Of a DNA stretch of 6,655 nucleotides, positions 1 to 6,042 are shown piece by piece. This stretch comes from an uncultured Collinsella sp. (GTDB lineage Bacteria > Actinomycetota > Coriobacteriia > Coriobacteriales > Coriobacteriaceae): positions 1 through 6,655 of the forward strand of contig URZB01000087.1 of NCBI GenBank assembly GCA_900552295.1, read 5' to 3'. Under the pieces are notes generated by a model. It had not been told where the DNA came from. It did no database searches and worked only from the letters and a program-made list of their open reading frames with translations. Numbering within the stretch: position 1 is the first letter of the stretch; each line of letters begins with the position of its first letter. The position numbers and the translations under genes are program-made.

Positions 1-49
1 CCATCACGGGGAGTAGCGCCCATGAGCTGGACGTTCGTGGTGCTTGCGC
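1..49 (-). repeat. inverted copy of 1425-1473 fused to icd (probable chimera)
   Basis: These 49 bases are a perfect reverse complement of 1425-1473 (the end of the dehydrogenase gene and the start of the membrane-protein gene). The match stops at base 50. The junction falls at GCGCAAGCAC (minus strand 49-40), a string that also fits the expected icd codons for L/R-K-H, so the switch occurred at about 10 bp of microhomology. A chimeric library molecule or false assembly path is the simplest explanation. Confidence 0.9.
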
Positions 50-303
50 AGGGCCACGTTAACGCTGCGGAAACCCGTGCCGACCGGCGTGGTGATGGGG
101 CCCTTGATGGCAACCTTGGTCTCGGCGACCGCATCGAGCACGTGCTGGGGCAGCGGCGTGCCAAACTCGTCCATGACGCCGGCACCTGCCTCCTGGACGT
201 TCCAGTTGATCTGGACACCGGTGGCCTCGACCACGCGGCGCATGGCCTGCGTAATCTCGGGACCGATACCGTCACCGGGAATCAGGACTACATCGTGCGC
301 CAT
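4..303 (-). CDS. icd: NAD-type isocitrate dehydrogenase, N-terminal fragment (chimeric end)
   Basis: This is the N-terminus of an isocitrate/isopropylmalate dehydrogenase-family enzyme, which oxidatively decarboxylates isocitrate to 2-oxoglutarate. The GDGIGPEI motif at residues 10-17 and the segment [17 protein letters not shown] at 71-87 fit isocitrate dehydrogenase better than LeuB. The ATG at 303 has a GAGGAG Shine-Dalgarno (313-318) that overlaps the end of the upstream gene. Full-length enzymes have roughly 330-420 residues, but only 99 codons are open here. Family members continue after ALRK(H) with a sequence like LDLYANVRP. Here residues 89-99 read [11 protein letters not shown] and stop at 4-6, and this DNA is an exact inverted copy of 1425-1473. 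The genuine gene therefore spans about 40-303 and should continue off the left edge. The apparent stop is an artefact. The family call is secure; NAD over NADP preference is an inference from family resemblance. Confidence 0.85.
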   Translation of the reverse strand: MAHDVVLIPGDGIGPEITQAMRRVVEATGVQINWNVQEAGAGVMDEFGTPLPQHVLDAVAETKVAIKGPITTPVGTGFRSVNVALRKHHERPAHGRYSP

Positions 304-309
304 AATCTG

Positions 310-1008
310 TTACTCCTCGTCTTCGGCGTCGTCAGATTTTTTAACGCTAGCACGCTTCTTCTTTTTGGAGAGATCCAGTCCAAAACGTTTAACAAGCATT
401 TCGCAAATCTCGCTCGAACGGGCCTTGAGATAGCTGCCCTTGCCGTTCTCGGCGTCGAACTTAAGGCGCAGCGCAAGCTTCTCGGCGACCTCGGCGTCGA
501 TCTCGCCCTGGCCAAACTCGTACAGGCAACCGAGCATATCGCGATACTCAAGGTCGCCGTGGTAGCACTGGATGGCCTCGTCCAGGATGGGCCAAGCCTC
601 GCGCGAACGCTCGACGCTCGTGGCGCCCCACACGCACAGCAGGCGGAAGGCGGCATAGCGCAGCGTGGAGGAAATCTCGTCGAACAGCGCGGTCTCGGCG
701 CCCTCAAAGGCATCGCCCAGCTGCTCGGGGCAAGTGGTGGCGAGCGCCGTCAGGGCATCGAGGGCCTCCCAGCGGGTCTGAGCCTCGGGGCGATCGAGCG
801 CCTCGATCAGCGCGGGCACACAGGGCACGACGCGCTGCGGATCGCGCTCGGCAAGCAGGTGCAGCACGCGGGCGGCAAACTGGCGGATACGGCGCGTGGG
901 GCAGCCGAGCTCCTTGACCAGGCGGTCGACGGCGTTCTCGTTCTCCTCTGCCAGCTGGAGCTGTGCCAGCTCCTCGTCGGTGAGCTGTTCGTCTTTGTTT
1001 TCTGCCAT
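310..1008 (-). CDS. HEAT-repeat-like (ARM-fold) hypothetical protein
   Basis: This is a 232-residue soluble protein with no recognisable enzyme motif. The N-terminal 25 residues are very acidic. Residues 24-130 form amphipathic helix pairs with the alternation of HEAT/ARM repeats: roughly 24-52 (VKELGCPTRRIRQFAARVLH), 63-92 (ALIEALDRPEAQTRWEALDA) and 98-128. Residues 135-205 are also helical in character. The C-terminus has a lysine run (KKKK at 215-218) followed by an acidic end (DDAEDEE). Such repeats usually make protein-binding scaffolds, so a partner-binding role is inferred. The ATG at 1008 has an AGAGG Shine-Dalgarno at 1014-1018 with 5-nt spacing. The gene sits 15 bp after the membrane-protein gene and 6 bp before icd, so translation of the group is probably coupled. 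It could be an assembly or stability factor for its operon partners, but nothing in the sequence proves this. Confidence 0.82.
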   Translation of the reverse strand: MAENKDEQLTDEELAQLQLAEENENAVDRLVKELGCPTRRIRQFAARVLHLLAERDPQRVVPCVPALIEALDRPEAQTRWEALDALTALATTCPEQLGDAFEGAETALFDEISSTLRYAAFRLLCVWGATSVERSREAWPILDEAIQCYHGDLEYRDMLGCLYEFGQGEIDAEVAEKLALRLKFDAENGKGSYLKARSSEICEMLVKRFGLDLSKKKKRASVKKSDDAEDEE

Positions 1009-1023
1009 AGTTACCTCTTTTTA

Positions 1024-1452
1024 CTATTTCTTAGCGTGCTTGCCAGCACCTTTGCTGTCATCGGTGACCGAGATGAGCTGTCGGTCGGCCGCGCCATTGC
1101 GACGCGCGCGGCGGCGCTCCTCGGCGTCGCCCGCGTCGGCGGCGGCGCGGTGAGCCTTGTTGACGTTAAAGACCTCGTCGTGCTTGCGCCACGGGCCGAC
1201 GGATTCGCCAAAGCTCATTTTAAGGCCGGCGATAAAGCCGCCGAGCCAGCCGATCGGCGCAAACTGCACTAGCGGGAACAGCGAGAACACCCAGGTCAGC
1301 AGGATGACTGCCGCCGCTCCCGCAAAGTTGGCAATCCAGTAGTCACGCTTGGTGATGACGCGCTTTTCGCACGCCCACTGGCCGCACAAAAAGCCGATGT
1401 AGATCGCAAAGAGAAAGAGCACCAGCGCAAGCACCACGAACGTCCAGCTCAT
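1024..1452 (-). CDS. small integral membrane protein with basic cytoplasmic tail
   Basis: This is a 142-residue protein of unknown function. Residues 3-23 form a strong hydrophobic segment (VVLALVLFLFAIYIGF) and 41-62 a second. A shorter glycine-rich hydrophobic stretch at 65-79 (APIGWLGGFIAGLKM) may be a third or re-entrant segment. Residues 86 onward are soluble and highly charged, with ERRRARR at 112-118 and a lysine-rich C-terminus. The basic loop KRVITKRD at 30-37 and the basic tail suggest both face the cytoplasm by the positive-inside rule. I chose the ATG at 1452 over an in-frame start 36 bp upstream. It begins 5 bp after the dehydrogenase stop and has GGGGAG at 1461-1466, whereas the longer start would overlap the previous gene's coding sequence. 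The first 28 bp of this gene lie within the 49-bp segment duplicated in inverted form at the left contig end. Confidence 0.8.
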   Translation of the reverse strand: MSWTFVVLALVLFLFAIYIGFLCGQWACEKRVITKRDYWIANFAGAAAVILLTWVFSLFPLVQFAPIGWLGGFIAGLKMSFGESVGPWRKHDEVFNVNKAHRAAADAGDAEERRRARRNGAADRQLISVTDDSKGAGKHAKK

Positions 1453-1473
1453 GGGCGCTACTCCCCGTGATGG
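1425..1473 (+). repeat. native copy of the 49-bp inverted repeat
   Basis: This copy is in its natural setting: it spans the last codons of the His/Cys-rich tail, the 5-bp gap and the first codons of the membrane-protein gene, both of which read correctly through it. That makes it the source and the copy at 1-49 the displaced one. Confidence 0.9.
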
Positions 1474-2537
1474 TGGCCGCAGCAGCACTCGTGGCCGTCG
1501 TCATGGCCGTGGCCGCCGCAGCACTCGTGGTCCTCGCCATGGTGGTGGCCACAACCGCACTCGTGGTCGTCGCCATGTTCGCCGCAACCGCAGCCTTCCT
1601 CGTGAGCACCATGCTCCTCGGGACGATACTGCGACCAGTCAAGACCGGCGGCGATGGCGTCGGCCTCCTCCTTGTAGAGCACCGTGATGGCCTGGGTGCC
1701 CAGCTTGGCGCCACCGATGGCATCGAGCATGTCGTAGAGCGTAAAGGCCACGTCGGCGCCGGGCAGCGCAAGCTCGCGGTCGTCGGCATAGGCGAGCGCC
1801 AAGCGCAGGTCCTTGATGAAGTGCTCGACCATAAAGCCGGGCTTGTAATCGCCGTCGAGCGCCTTGGGCGCCAGACTCTCCATGGCGCCGGACTTGCCGG
1901 TACCGCCCAGAATCATCTGACGGGTCTTCTCCAGATCGAGGCCGCTCAGCTCGGCAAACGCCAGCGCATCGGCCATGCCGACCATGCAGGCGCCCAGCGA
2001 CACCTGGTTGGCGAGCTTGGCAGCCTGGCCCTTGCCGGCGCCGTCGAAGCAGCAGATGGTTGCCGCAAAGGTGGAAAGGATATCGCGGACCGGGGCAATG
2101 TCGTTCTCGGTAGCGCCCACGATAGCCGTAAGCGTGCCGGCGATAGCACCCGACTCGCCGCCGGTGACGGGGCAGTCAAACGCCATGCGGCCGGAAACCT
2201 GGGCGGCCTCGGCAATGTCGCGCGCCAGCTCGGGCGAGCTCGTGGTGAGGTCGATCAGGACCGCGCCGGGCTTAGTGCACGCGAGCAGGCCGTCGCCCGC
2301 CAGGTAGAGCTCCTCGACCTCGGAGGGATAGCCCACCATGGTAAAGACGACGTCGGCGTTCGCCGCGGCATCTGCCGGCGTATCGGCCCAGACGGCACCG
2401 CGCTCAACGAGCGCTGCAGCCTTGGACTTGGTGCGGTTGTTGACCGTGACGGGATAGCCAGCGTCCAGAATGTGGCCGGCGATGGGGGCACCCATAATTC
2501 CGGTGCCGATGAATGCGACGGAGAGCTTGTTTGCCAT
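1458..2537 (-). CDS. beta-hydroxyacid dehydrogenase (3-hydroxyisobutyrate dehydrogenase / tartronate semialdehyde reductase family) with His/Cys-rich tail
   Basis: This is an NAD(P)-dependent oxidoreductase that interconverts a beta-hydroxyacid and its semialdehyde. The N-terminal Rossmann motif is GTGIMG at 11-16. The substrate-binding motif DCPVTGGESGA is at 121-131. The catalytic region GKGQAAKLANQ at 168-178 contains the expected lysine K174 and asparagine N177. The family's KDL motif, which lies in a helix, is at 242-244. The catalytic core ends near residue 300, the usual family length. The protein then continues for about 50 residues with at least 14 histidines and 9 cysteines in four 12-residue blocks (312-359), described separately. 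The ATG at 2537 is preceded by AAGGAAAGG (2542-2550). The exact substrate cannot be read from the sequence. The membrane-protein gene starts 5 bp after the stop, so this is probably the first gene of a four-gene operon ending in icd. Confidence 0.92.
   Translation of the reverse strand: MANKLSVAFIGTGIMGAPIAGHILDAGYPVTVNNRTKSKAAALVERGAVWADTPADAAANADVVFTMVGYPSEVEELYLAGDGLLACTKPGAVLIDLTTSSPELARDIAEAAQVSGRMAFDCPVTGGESGAIAGTLTAIVGATENDIAPVRDILSTFAATICCFDGAGKGQAAKLANQVSLGACMVGMADALAFAELSGLDLEKTRQMILGGTGKSGAMESLAPKALDGDYKPGFMVEHFIKDLRLALAYADDRELALPGADVAFTLYDMLDAIGGAKLGTQAITVLYKEEADAIAAGLDWSQYRPEEHGAHEEGCGCGEHGDDHECGCGHHHGEDHECCGGHGHDDGHECCCGHHHGE
1461..1604 (-). repeat. four 36-bp coding repeats giving a 12-residue His/Cys-rich tail
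   Basis: The last 48 codons of the dehydrogenase divide into four 12-residue blocks: HEEGCGCGEHGD, DHECGCGHHHGE, DHECCGGHGHDD and GHECCCGHHHGE. The HEC triplet recurs with an exact 12-residue period (residues 325, 337 and 349). At DNA level, 11 to 13-base strings around GCACTCGTGG recur at 36-bp spacing on the plus strand, so the tail probably grew by tandem duplication. The density of histidine, cysteine and acidic residues resembles nickel- or zinc-storage tails such as those of SlyD or HypB. Metal binding is an inference. Confidence 0.85.
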
Positions 2538-2635
2538 GAAACCTTTCCTTTTGGGTTGGGTGTTGTTACCAGGTTGAATACTCGGTGCCAGCGTTTGGGC
2601 TGTGAGTCGAGGGCGATTACGGACGCAGCGCTTGC

Positions 2636-3589
2636 CTACTGACCGCGCACGCGGCGGGCGATACGGTCGGAAAGCGACGCCTTGTCGGCGCGGTTCTTAC
2701 CCCAAAACGCGCAGCCCACCATGCCGGGGCCCACGTGCGAGCCGATGGTGGGACCCACGGAGCCGCGAATGATCGTGACGTCGGCGCAACCCTCCTCCTT
2801 GCGGATGGCGGCTTCGAGCCAGTCACCATCCTTTTCGGCATCGGCCGTCATGATGGCGATGGGCATGGTGCGATCGGGCACGTAGTTCTCGCGGAACGAC
2901 TTGAGGATGGACTTGAGCGCCTTCTTGCGGCCGCGGTTGACGCCGATCAGCGACAGCGAGCCGGCCAGGTCGTAGGAGAGCTCGGGCTTGACGTCGAGCT
3001 TTGCCGTGAGCTGCGCCGCCGCGGGAGGAATGCGGCCGCCGGCAGCCAGTGCGTCGAAGCTCTCGAGCGTAAAGTAGCCGTGCACGTAGGTCTTTGCCTC
3101 GTTTGCCCAATCGACCAGCTGCTTGGCGGTCAGTCCCGCCGAACGCTGGCGCACGGCCTCGAGCGCCAAGAGCGCACCGGTCGCGCAGGGCAGAGCGTTG
3201 TCGACCACGTAGAGCTCAAAGTTGGGATACTCGGCGCGCACGACATCTGCCGCCTGGCACGCGGAGTTGTAGCTCGACGACAGCGCCGAGGTAAAGCACA
3301 GGTAGACCGTGGGCGTGCCCTCTTTGGCGCACTCGGTAAAAAACTCGATATAGCGACCGAGCGACACAGCCGAGGTGGACACGCGGGCACCGGCGCGCAT
3401 GCGGTCGTAGAACTCCTTAGGGCTCATGCTCGACCAGATGTCGTCTGTGCGCTCCTCGCCATCGATAATGAAAGGGAAACCCAGGATATCGACATCGAGG
3501 TTCGCGGCGACCTCGGGGCTAAAGTCGCAGCAGGTATCGACGACGATGCGGCAACGGTTCGAATGACCGGCGGATGCGGCCTTGTCCAT
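2636..3589 (-). CDS. DegV family fatty-acid-binding protein
   Basis: This is a 317-residue protein of the DegV family, cytosolic proteins that bind a fatty acid. In Firmicutes the homologous FakB subunits present it to a fatty-acid kinase. Visible family features, numbered from the ATG: the N-terminal strand and VDTCCDF at 17-23; VSTSAVS at 70-76 and SALSSSYNSA at 101-110, the Ser/Thr-rich loops that hold the carboxylate; GGR at 184-186; and SVGPTIGSHVGPGMVG at 277-292, the C-terminal glycine/histidine motif. Length matches the family, slightly extended. A TTG start one codon upstream (3592) is possible, but the ATG at 3589 has AAGGAG (3598-3603) at 8-nt spacing and is preferred. No fakA-like kinase gene is in the window. 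The gene follows hpf, separated by an intrinsic terminator, and I see no convincing promoter of its own. Confidence 0.92.
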   Translation of the reverse strand: MDKAASAGHSNRCRIVVDTCCDFSPEVAANLDVDILGFPFIIDGEERTDDIWSSMSPKEFYDRMRAGARVSTSAVSLGRYIEFFTECAKEGTPTVYLCFTSALSSSYNSACQAADVVRAEYPNFELYVVDNALPCATGALLALEAVRQRSAGLTAKQLVDWANEAKTYVHGYFTLESFDALAAGGRIPPAAAQLTAKLDVKPELSYDLAGSLSLIGVNRGRKKALKSILKSFRENYVPDRTMPIAIMTADAEKDGDWLEAAIRKEEGCADVTIIRGSVGPTIGSHVGPGMVGCAFWGKNRADKASLSDRIARRVRGQ

Positions 3590-3607
3590 CAAAGCGACTC
3601 CTTACGT

Positions 3608-3639
3608 AAAAAGGCGGCCACCCGCATGGGATGGCCGCC
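3608..3639 (-). terminator. intrinsic terminator after hpf
   Basis: On the minus strand an 8-bp perfect GC-rich stem (TGGCCGCC at 3632-3639 pairing with GGCGGCCA at 3613-3620, both given as the plus strand) is followed at once by TTTTT (3612-3608). The 11-nt loop can form three more C-G pairs. It lies about 30 nt past the hpf stop and ends only 18 nt before the degV start, overlapping none of the degV Shine-Dalgarno. Confidence 0.85.
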
Positions 3640-3642
3640 AAC

Positions 3643-3664
3643 CGTTAACTCATGCAAGTTAACG
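3643..3664. promoter_or_regulatory. 8-bp inverted repeat between hpf and its terminator
   Basis: CGTTAACT at 3643-3650 and AGTTAACG at 3657-3664 are perfect inverted repeats around a 6-bp spacer, CATGCA. The site sits directly after the hpf stop codon and just upstream of the terminator stem in the direction of transcription. It could be a protein-binding operator for degV, an RNA hairpin at the hpf 3' end, or chance. No -10/-35 pair is evident next to it. Confidence 0.45.
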
Positions 3665-3668
3665 TATT

Positions 3669-4253
3669 TTACTCGTCAAGTGTTTCGATGCGGGGCTTGA
3701 TGATGCCATATCCACCATTCTTACGGTGATACACCACATTGATGAGACCGGTCGTCGCGTTCTCGAACACGTAGAAGTCGTGGCCCAGCAAATCGGTCTG
3801 CACCAGCGCCTGCTCCTCGGTCATCGGGGTGACATCGATGACCTTCTCGCGGACGAGCAGGTCGTCGTCCTCCTCGGGCAGCAGCAGGTCGGCCAGATCC
3901 TCAACGCGCTCGACCGGCGCGACATCCGCGGCACTGGCACCACCCTGGCGGTTGTCCACGACCTTGGTCTTGAACTTGCGCAGCTGGCGGGTGACCTTAT
4001 CGGCGGAGAGGTCGATGGCAGCATACATATCTGCGCCGTGCTCGGCAACGCGAATCACCGAACCGCGGGCACGAGCCGTGACCTCGACGATTGCCGGGTT
4101 GGGGTTCGAGGGGTTCTTCTCATAACGAAGCACGACGTCGACTGTCATGGGCTCGATGTCGAAAACCTTGAGCGCCTCGCCGATTTTCTCATCCACATGC
4201 GCACGCAGAGCATCGGTTACCGTCGTCTTGCGTCCAGAAACCTTGATATCCAT
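3669..4253 (-). CDS. hpf: long-form ribosome hibernation promoting factor (HPF/RaiA)
   Basis: This 194-residue protein dimerises 70S ribosomes into inactive 100S particles during stress or stationary phase. Residues 1-100 form the S30AE ribosome-binding domain, starting MDIKVSGRKTTVTDALR and containing the beta-alpha-beta pattern with basic helix residues (KVTRQLRKFKTK at 86-97). Residues 101-134 are an acidic, variable linker. Residues 135-190 form the C-terminal dimerisation domain, with the typical PMTEEQALVQTDLLGHDFYVF and NVVYHRKNGGYGIIKP segments. The two-domain layout marks the long form used by Gram-positive bacteria. A frame-open extension exists to 4313, but the ATG at 4253 matches the family start and has GGAG at 4260-4263 with 6-nt spacing. 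The gene is monocistronic or weakly coupled to degV, since a terminator follows it. A leader of up to about 200 nt lies upstream. Confidence 0.95.
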   Translation of the reverse strand: MDIKVSGRKTTVTDALRAHVDEKIGEALKVFDIEPMTVDVVLRYEKNPSNPNPAIVEVTARARGSVIRVAEHGADMYAAIDLSADKVTRQLRKFKTKVVDNRQGGASAADVAPVERVEDLADLLLPEEDDDLLVREKVIDVTPMTEEQALVQTDLLGHDFYVFENATTGLINVVYHRKNGGYGIIKPRIETLDE

Positions 4254-4374
4254 ACGTGGCTCCAATCTGCCTCGGGGACTTACTGTACTGGCTATGTACC
4301 CATTGCCGTGCATTTAATCACGCGAATTCCCAAAGACCCGAATAACGACTGCTTGATACCGCATACCGAAGTCT

Positions 4375-4398
4375 CGCACTTTTCCGTGACAAAGTGCG
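4375..4398. repeat. 8-bp inverted repeat (hairpin) in the hpf leader
   Basis: CGCACTTT at 4375-4382 and AAAGTGCG at 4391-4398 are perfect inverted repeats around an 8-bp spacer, TCCGTGAC. The site is about 120-145 bp upstream of the hpf start. It could be an operator or a stem in the leader RNA. No U-run follows on either strand, so it is not an intrinsic terminator. Confidence 0.5.
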
Positions 4399-4460
4399 CT
4401 ATAGGAGGGCGTCGGCAAAGCTAGTTTTTTTCCTGGAAATCAGCTTTTACCTGCCGTTTT

Positions 4461-4504
4461 TACCAAAATAGAAAAGCCGGGCTCCCTTATTGGGGAGACC
4501 CGGC
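4461..4504 (-). terminator. intrinsic terminator after the solute-binding lipoprotein gene
   Basis: The stem pairs 4476-4486 (GCCGGGCTCCC) with 4493-4504 (GGGAGACCCGGC), giving 11 base pairs with one bulged A and a 6-nt loop. On the minus strand it is followed by TTTTCTATTTT (4475-4465). It lies about 65 nt past the lipoprotein stop and isolates that gene from hpf. No T-run follows on the plus strand, so it acts in one direction only. Confidence 0.9.
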
Positions 4505-4570
4505 CATGCGTGTTGAAACCGTGAAGAAGCGCCTTGTTCAGCGTGTGGCAGGCGCCACCCCTACCAATAA

Positions 4571-5563
4571 CTAGCTATTGAGCTTGTTGATGTCATCGTC
4601 GGTGATGGTGCCCTCTTGGCTAGACGACGGGCCGTCGCTGTTGTTATCAGAGGCGTCGTCATCGGAGGACTCGGTCTCGTTGGACGTGGAGTCGGATGCC
4701 TGCACATTGGCCCCCGAAACGGTCTTGGCGGTAAGGTCATAGGGCATCTGTCCGTACCAGACGCAGTGGACTGCCTCGAGCGTGCCATCGACCGTGATGC
4801 CATCGAGGGCATCGCTCGCGGCACGGCACAGCTCATCGTTAGAGCTTAGGCCTGCGACGCCAAGCGTGGAGGGCGCCTCGAGCGTACCGACATAGGAGAT
4901 CTGGCTCATCAGACGCGCGAGGTAGCCACCAGCCGTGGAATCACAGATCACGTAATCGACCTCGCCCGACTCGAGCGCCTCAAAGCACTCATTGATGTTG
5001 GAGAAGGTCTTTTGGTTGGCGGTGATGCTTTGCTTGGCGAGCGCCTCCTGCGAGGCCGAGGAGGTCTGAACGCCCAGGGTAGCGGTGTTAAGCGTTTCGG
5101 TGGAAACGCTCAGCGACTCGCCGTCACTGCTCTTGCCGAATACGGCGGGGGCGTCGTACAGACAGGTGCCAAGTGAGCTGATATCGCCGTCCGTAGACCT
5201 GGCGTCGCCAATAAAGATGTCGGCCTTTTTATCGCTGAGCGCGGAATCGGCCGAGGACGCATCGACAAAGGCGACTTTGAGACCCATGCGGCATGCAAGG
5301 GCACGAGCGGCATCGACCGCATAGCCCGTGAGGTTTCCGTCGGCATCCTGCATGGCTTGCGGGGCATCGGAAGTATCGAGGGCGACCGTCAGGGTTCCCG
5401 GCGTGACCAGGGCATCGTCCGATACCGTGGGGGTAACGGTCTCGCGCTCGATCTGGTCGATCGTGGGCGTCGTGAACGTGGACAGTGGATTGAACGCACA
5501 TCCACTCAGGCCCAAAACGGCAATGACCACCGCGGTCCCAGCACCTAACCGAGCCGCATGCAT
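4571..5563 (-). CDS. family-3 solute-binding lipoprotein (polar amino-acid type ABC transporter)
   Basis: This is a 330-residue lipoprotein that would capture a small polar solute, typically an amino acid, outside the membrane for an ABC importer. The signal peptide is residues 1-21 with a lipobox LSGC, so C22 is the predicted lipidated residue. Residues 54-280 match the bacterial solute-binding family 3: GTLTVALDTSDAPQAMQDADGNLTGYAVDAARALA at the start of lobe 1, KADIFIGD at 113-120, LGVQTSSASQEAL at 163-175 opening lobe 2, and EALESGEVDYVICDS at 195-209. The usual ITxxR...FSxPY ligand motif is poorly conserved, so the ligand may differ. Residues 283-330 are a Ser/Asp/Asn-rich tail, probably disordered. 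The ATG at 5563 has GAGGGG 7 nt upstream and gives a normal signal peptide; the ATG at 5581 is possible, and longer in-frame openings are not credible. No permease or ATPase gene is visible nearby. Confidence 0.88.
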   Translation of the reverse strand: MHAARLGAGTAVVIAVLGLSGCAFNPLSTFTTPTIDQIERETVTPTVSDDALVTPGTLTVALDTSDAPQAMQDADGNLTGYAVDAARALACRMGLKVAFVDASSADSALSDKKADIFIGDARSTDGDISSLGTCLYDAPAVFGKSSDGESLSVSTETLNTATLGVQTSSASQEALAKQSITANQKTFSNINECFEALESGEVDYVICDSTAGGYLARLMSQISYVGTLEAPSTLGVAGLSSNDELCRAASDALDGITVDGTLEAVHCVWYGQMPYDLTAKTVSGANVQASDSTSNETESSDDDASDNNSDGPSSSQEGTITDDDINKLNS

Positions 5564-5912
5564 CAAGCTGCCCCTCACCATGTCCACTACCCTGCCTTCT
5601 GTGTCGTATACAATCCGTGCCCTGCACGGAATATCGGGTTGTTCCCACCAGCTGACCTGGTATTTGACCCCACACTTGCGCACCGGGGCGTTTGCTCGGG
5701 AGGCCGCAGCCACCTTCACGACTGGCCCGCTCGCCCGCGAGGCGGTATTGCCCCAAAGAAAGTAGAACGGACGGTGCGGCTTACATCTAGGACGCGCCAT
5801 GATCGCGCCGCGCGCACGCGGTCGCTTACGTGGATCCCTTTGACCGCGTCTGTCTTGGACTAGGATGGGCATTTCGTCCGTCCGCAACCACAGCCTGGCA
5901 GGAACGTAGGGC

Positions 5913-5941
5913 ATTATAGCTAAGTTCAAGCTATAGTTTAA
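5913..5941 (-). promoter_or_regulatory. candidate sigma-70-type promoter with overlapping palindromic operator
   Basis: On the minus strand a perfect -10 TATAAT (5918-5913) lies 17 bp downstream of TTAAAC (5941-5936), a weak -35 matching three of six consensus bases. A 7-bp inverted repeat, TATAGCT at 5915-5921 and AGCTATA at 5929-5935 with a 7-bp spacer, covers the spacer and most of the -10. A regulator bound there would block RNA polymerase. It points towards the lipoprotein gene. The -10 is convincing; the operator role is inferred. Confidence 0.55.
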
Positions 5942-6013
5942 GGTTAGGGACGTTATTCGCATCGCGAGCACAGATTTCGCAGGTCGGGGCGGACCATTCG
6001 TGCCCCCATGAAG

Positions 6014-6042
6014 CCCGGAGCTCCCCCACGGGGAGCTCCGGG
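6014..6042. repeat. 13-bp GC-rich perfect hairpin
   Basis: Bases 6014-6026 (CCCGGAGCTCCCC) pair perfectly with 6030-6042 around a 3-base loop, CAC. No T-run follows on either strand, so it is not an intrinsic terminator. It abuts a second hairpin and then the MITE-like element. Confidence 0.85.

Larger units (their letters stand above)
4254..4570 (-). other. non-coding region upstream of hpf (leader, possible structured RNA)
   Basis: No credible gene lies in these 317 bp. The distal third holds the terminator of the upstream lipoprotein gene. The remaining roughly 200 bp must hold the hpf promoter and 5' leader. It contains an 8-bp hairpin (4375-4398) and several shorter self-complementary stretches. 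I could not assign a confident -10/-35 pair. A raiA-type structured RNA is known upstream of hpf/raiA genes in some Clostridia and actinobacteria, but I cannot confirm its consensus here by eye. Confidence 0.4.

Noticed and set aside
22..1272. 416-codon open frame on the plus strand starting MSWTFVVLA
   Set aside because: It is antisense to icd, the HEAT-like gene and most of the membrane-protein gene. Its start comes from the inverted 49-bp copy, and the translation has no family features.
1461..1604. CRISPR-like periodic repeat (36-bp period)
   Set aside because: The period is coding: four 12-codon blocks inside an intact gene, with no unique spacers.
1467..2642. 391-codon plus-strand open frame with a membrane-like N-terminus
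   Set aside because: It is the antisense of the dehydrogenase. The hydrophobic run is simply the complement of the His/Cys repeat codons.
2735..3700. 321-codon plus-strand open frame
   Set aside because: It is antisense to the clear DegV-family gene and results from high-GC codon bias.
3726..4424. 232-codon plus-strand open frame
   Set aside because: It lies antisense to hpf, which has both full domains and a good ribosome binding site.
5582..5905. Known structured RNA (RNase P, tmRNA, SRP, T-box or common riboswitch) in the lipoprotein leader
   Set aside because: I found none of their hallmark conserved strings, only small isolated hairpins.
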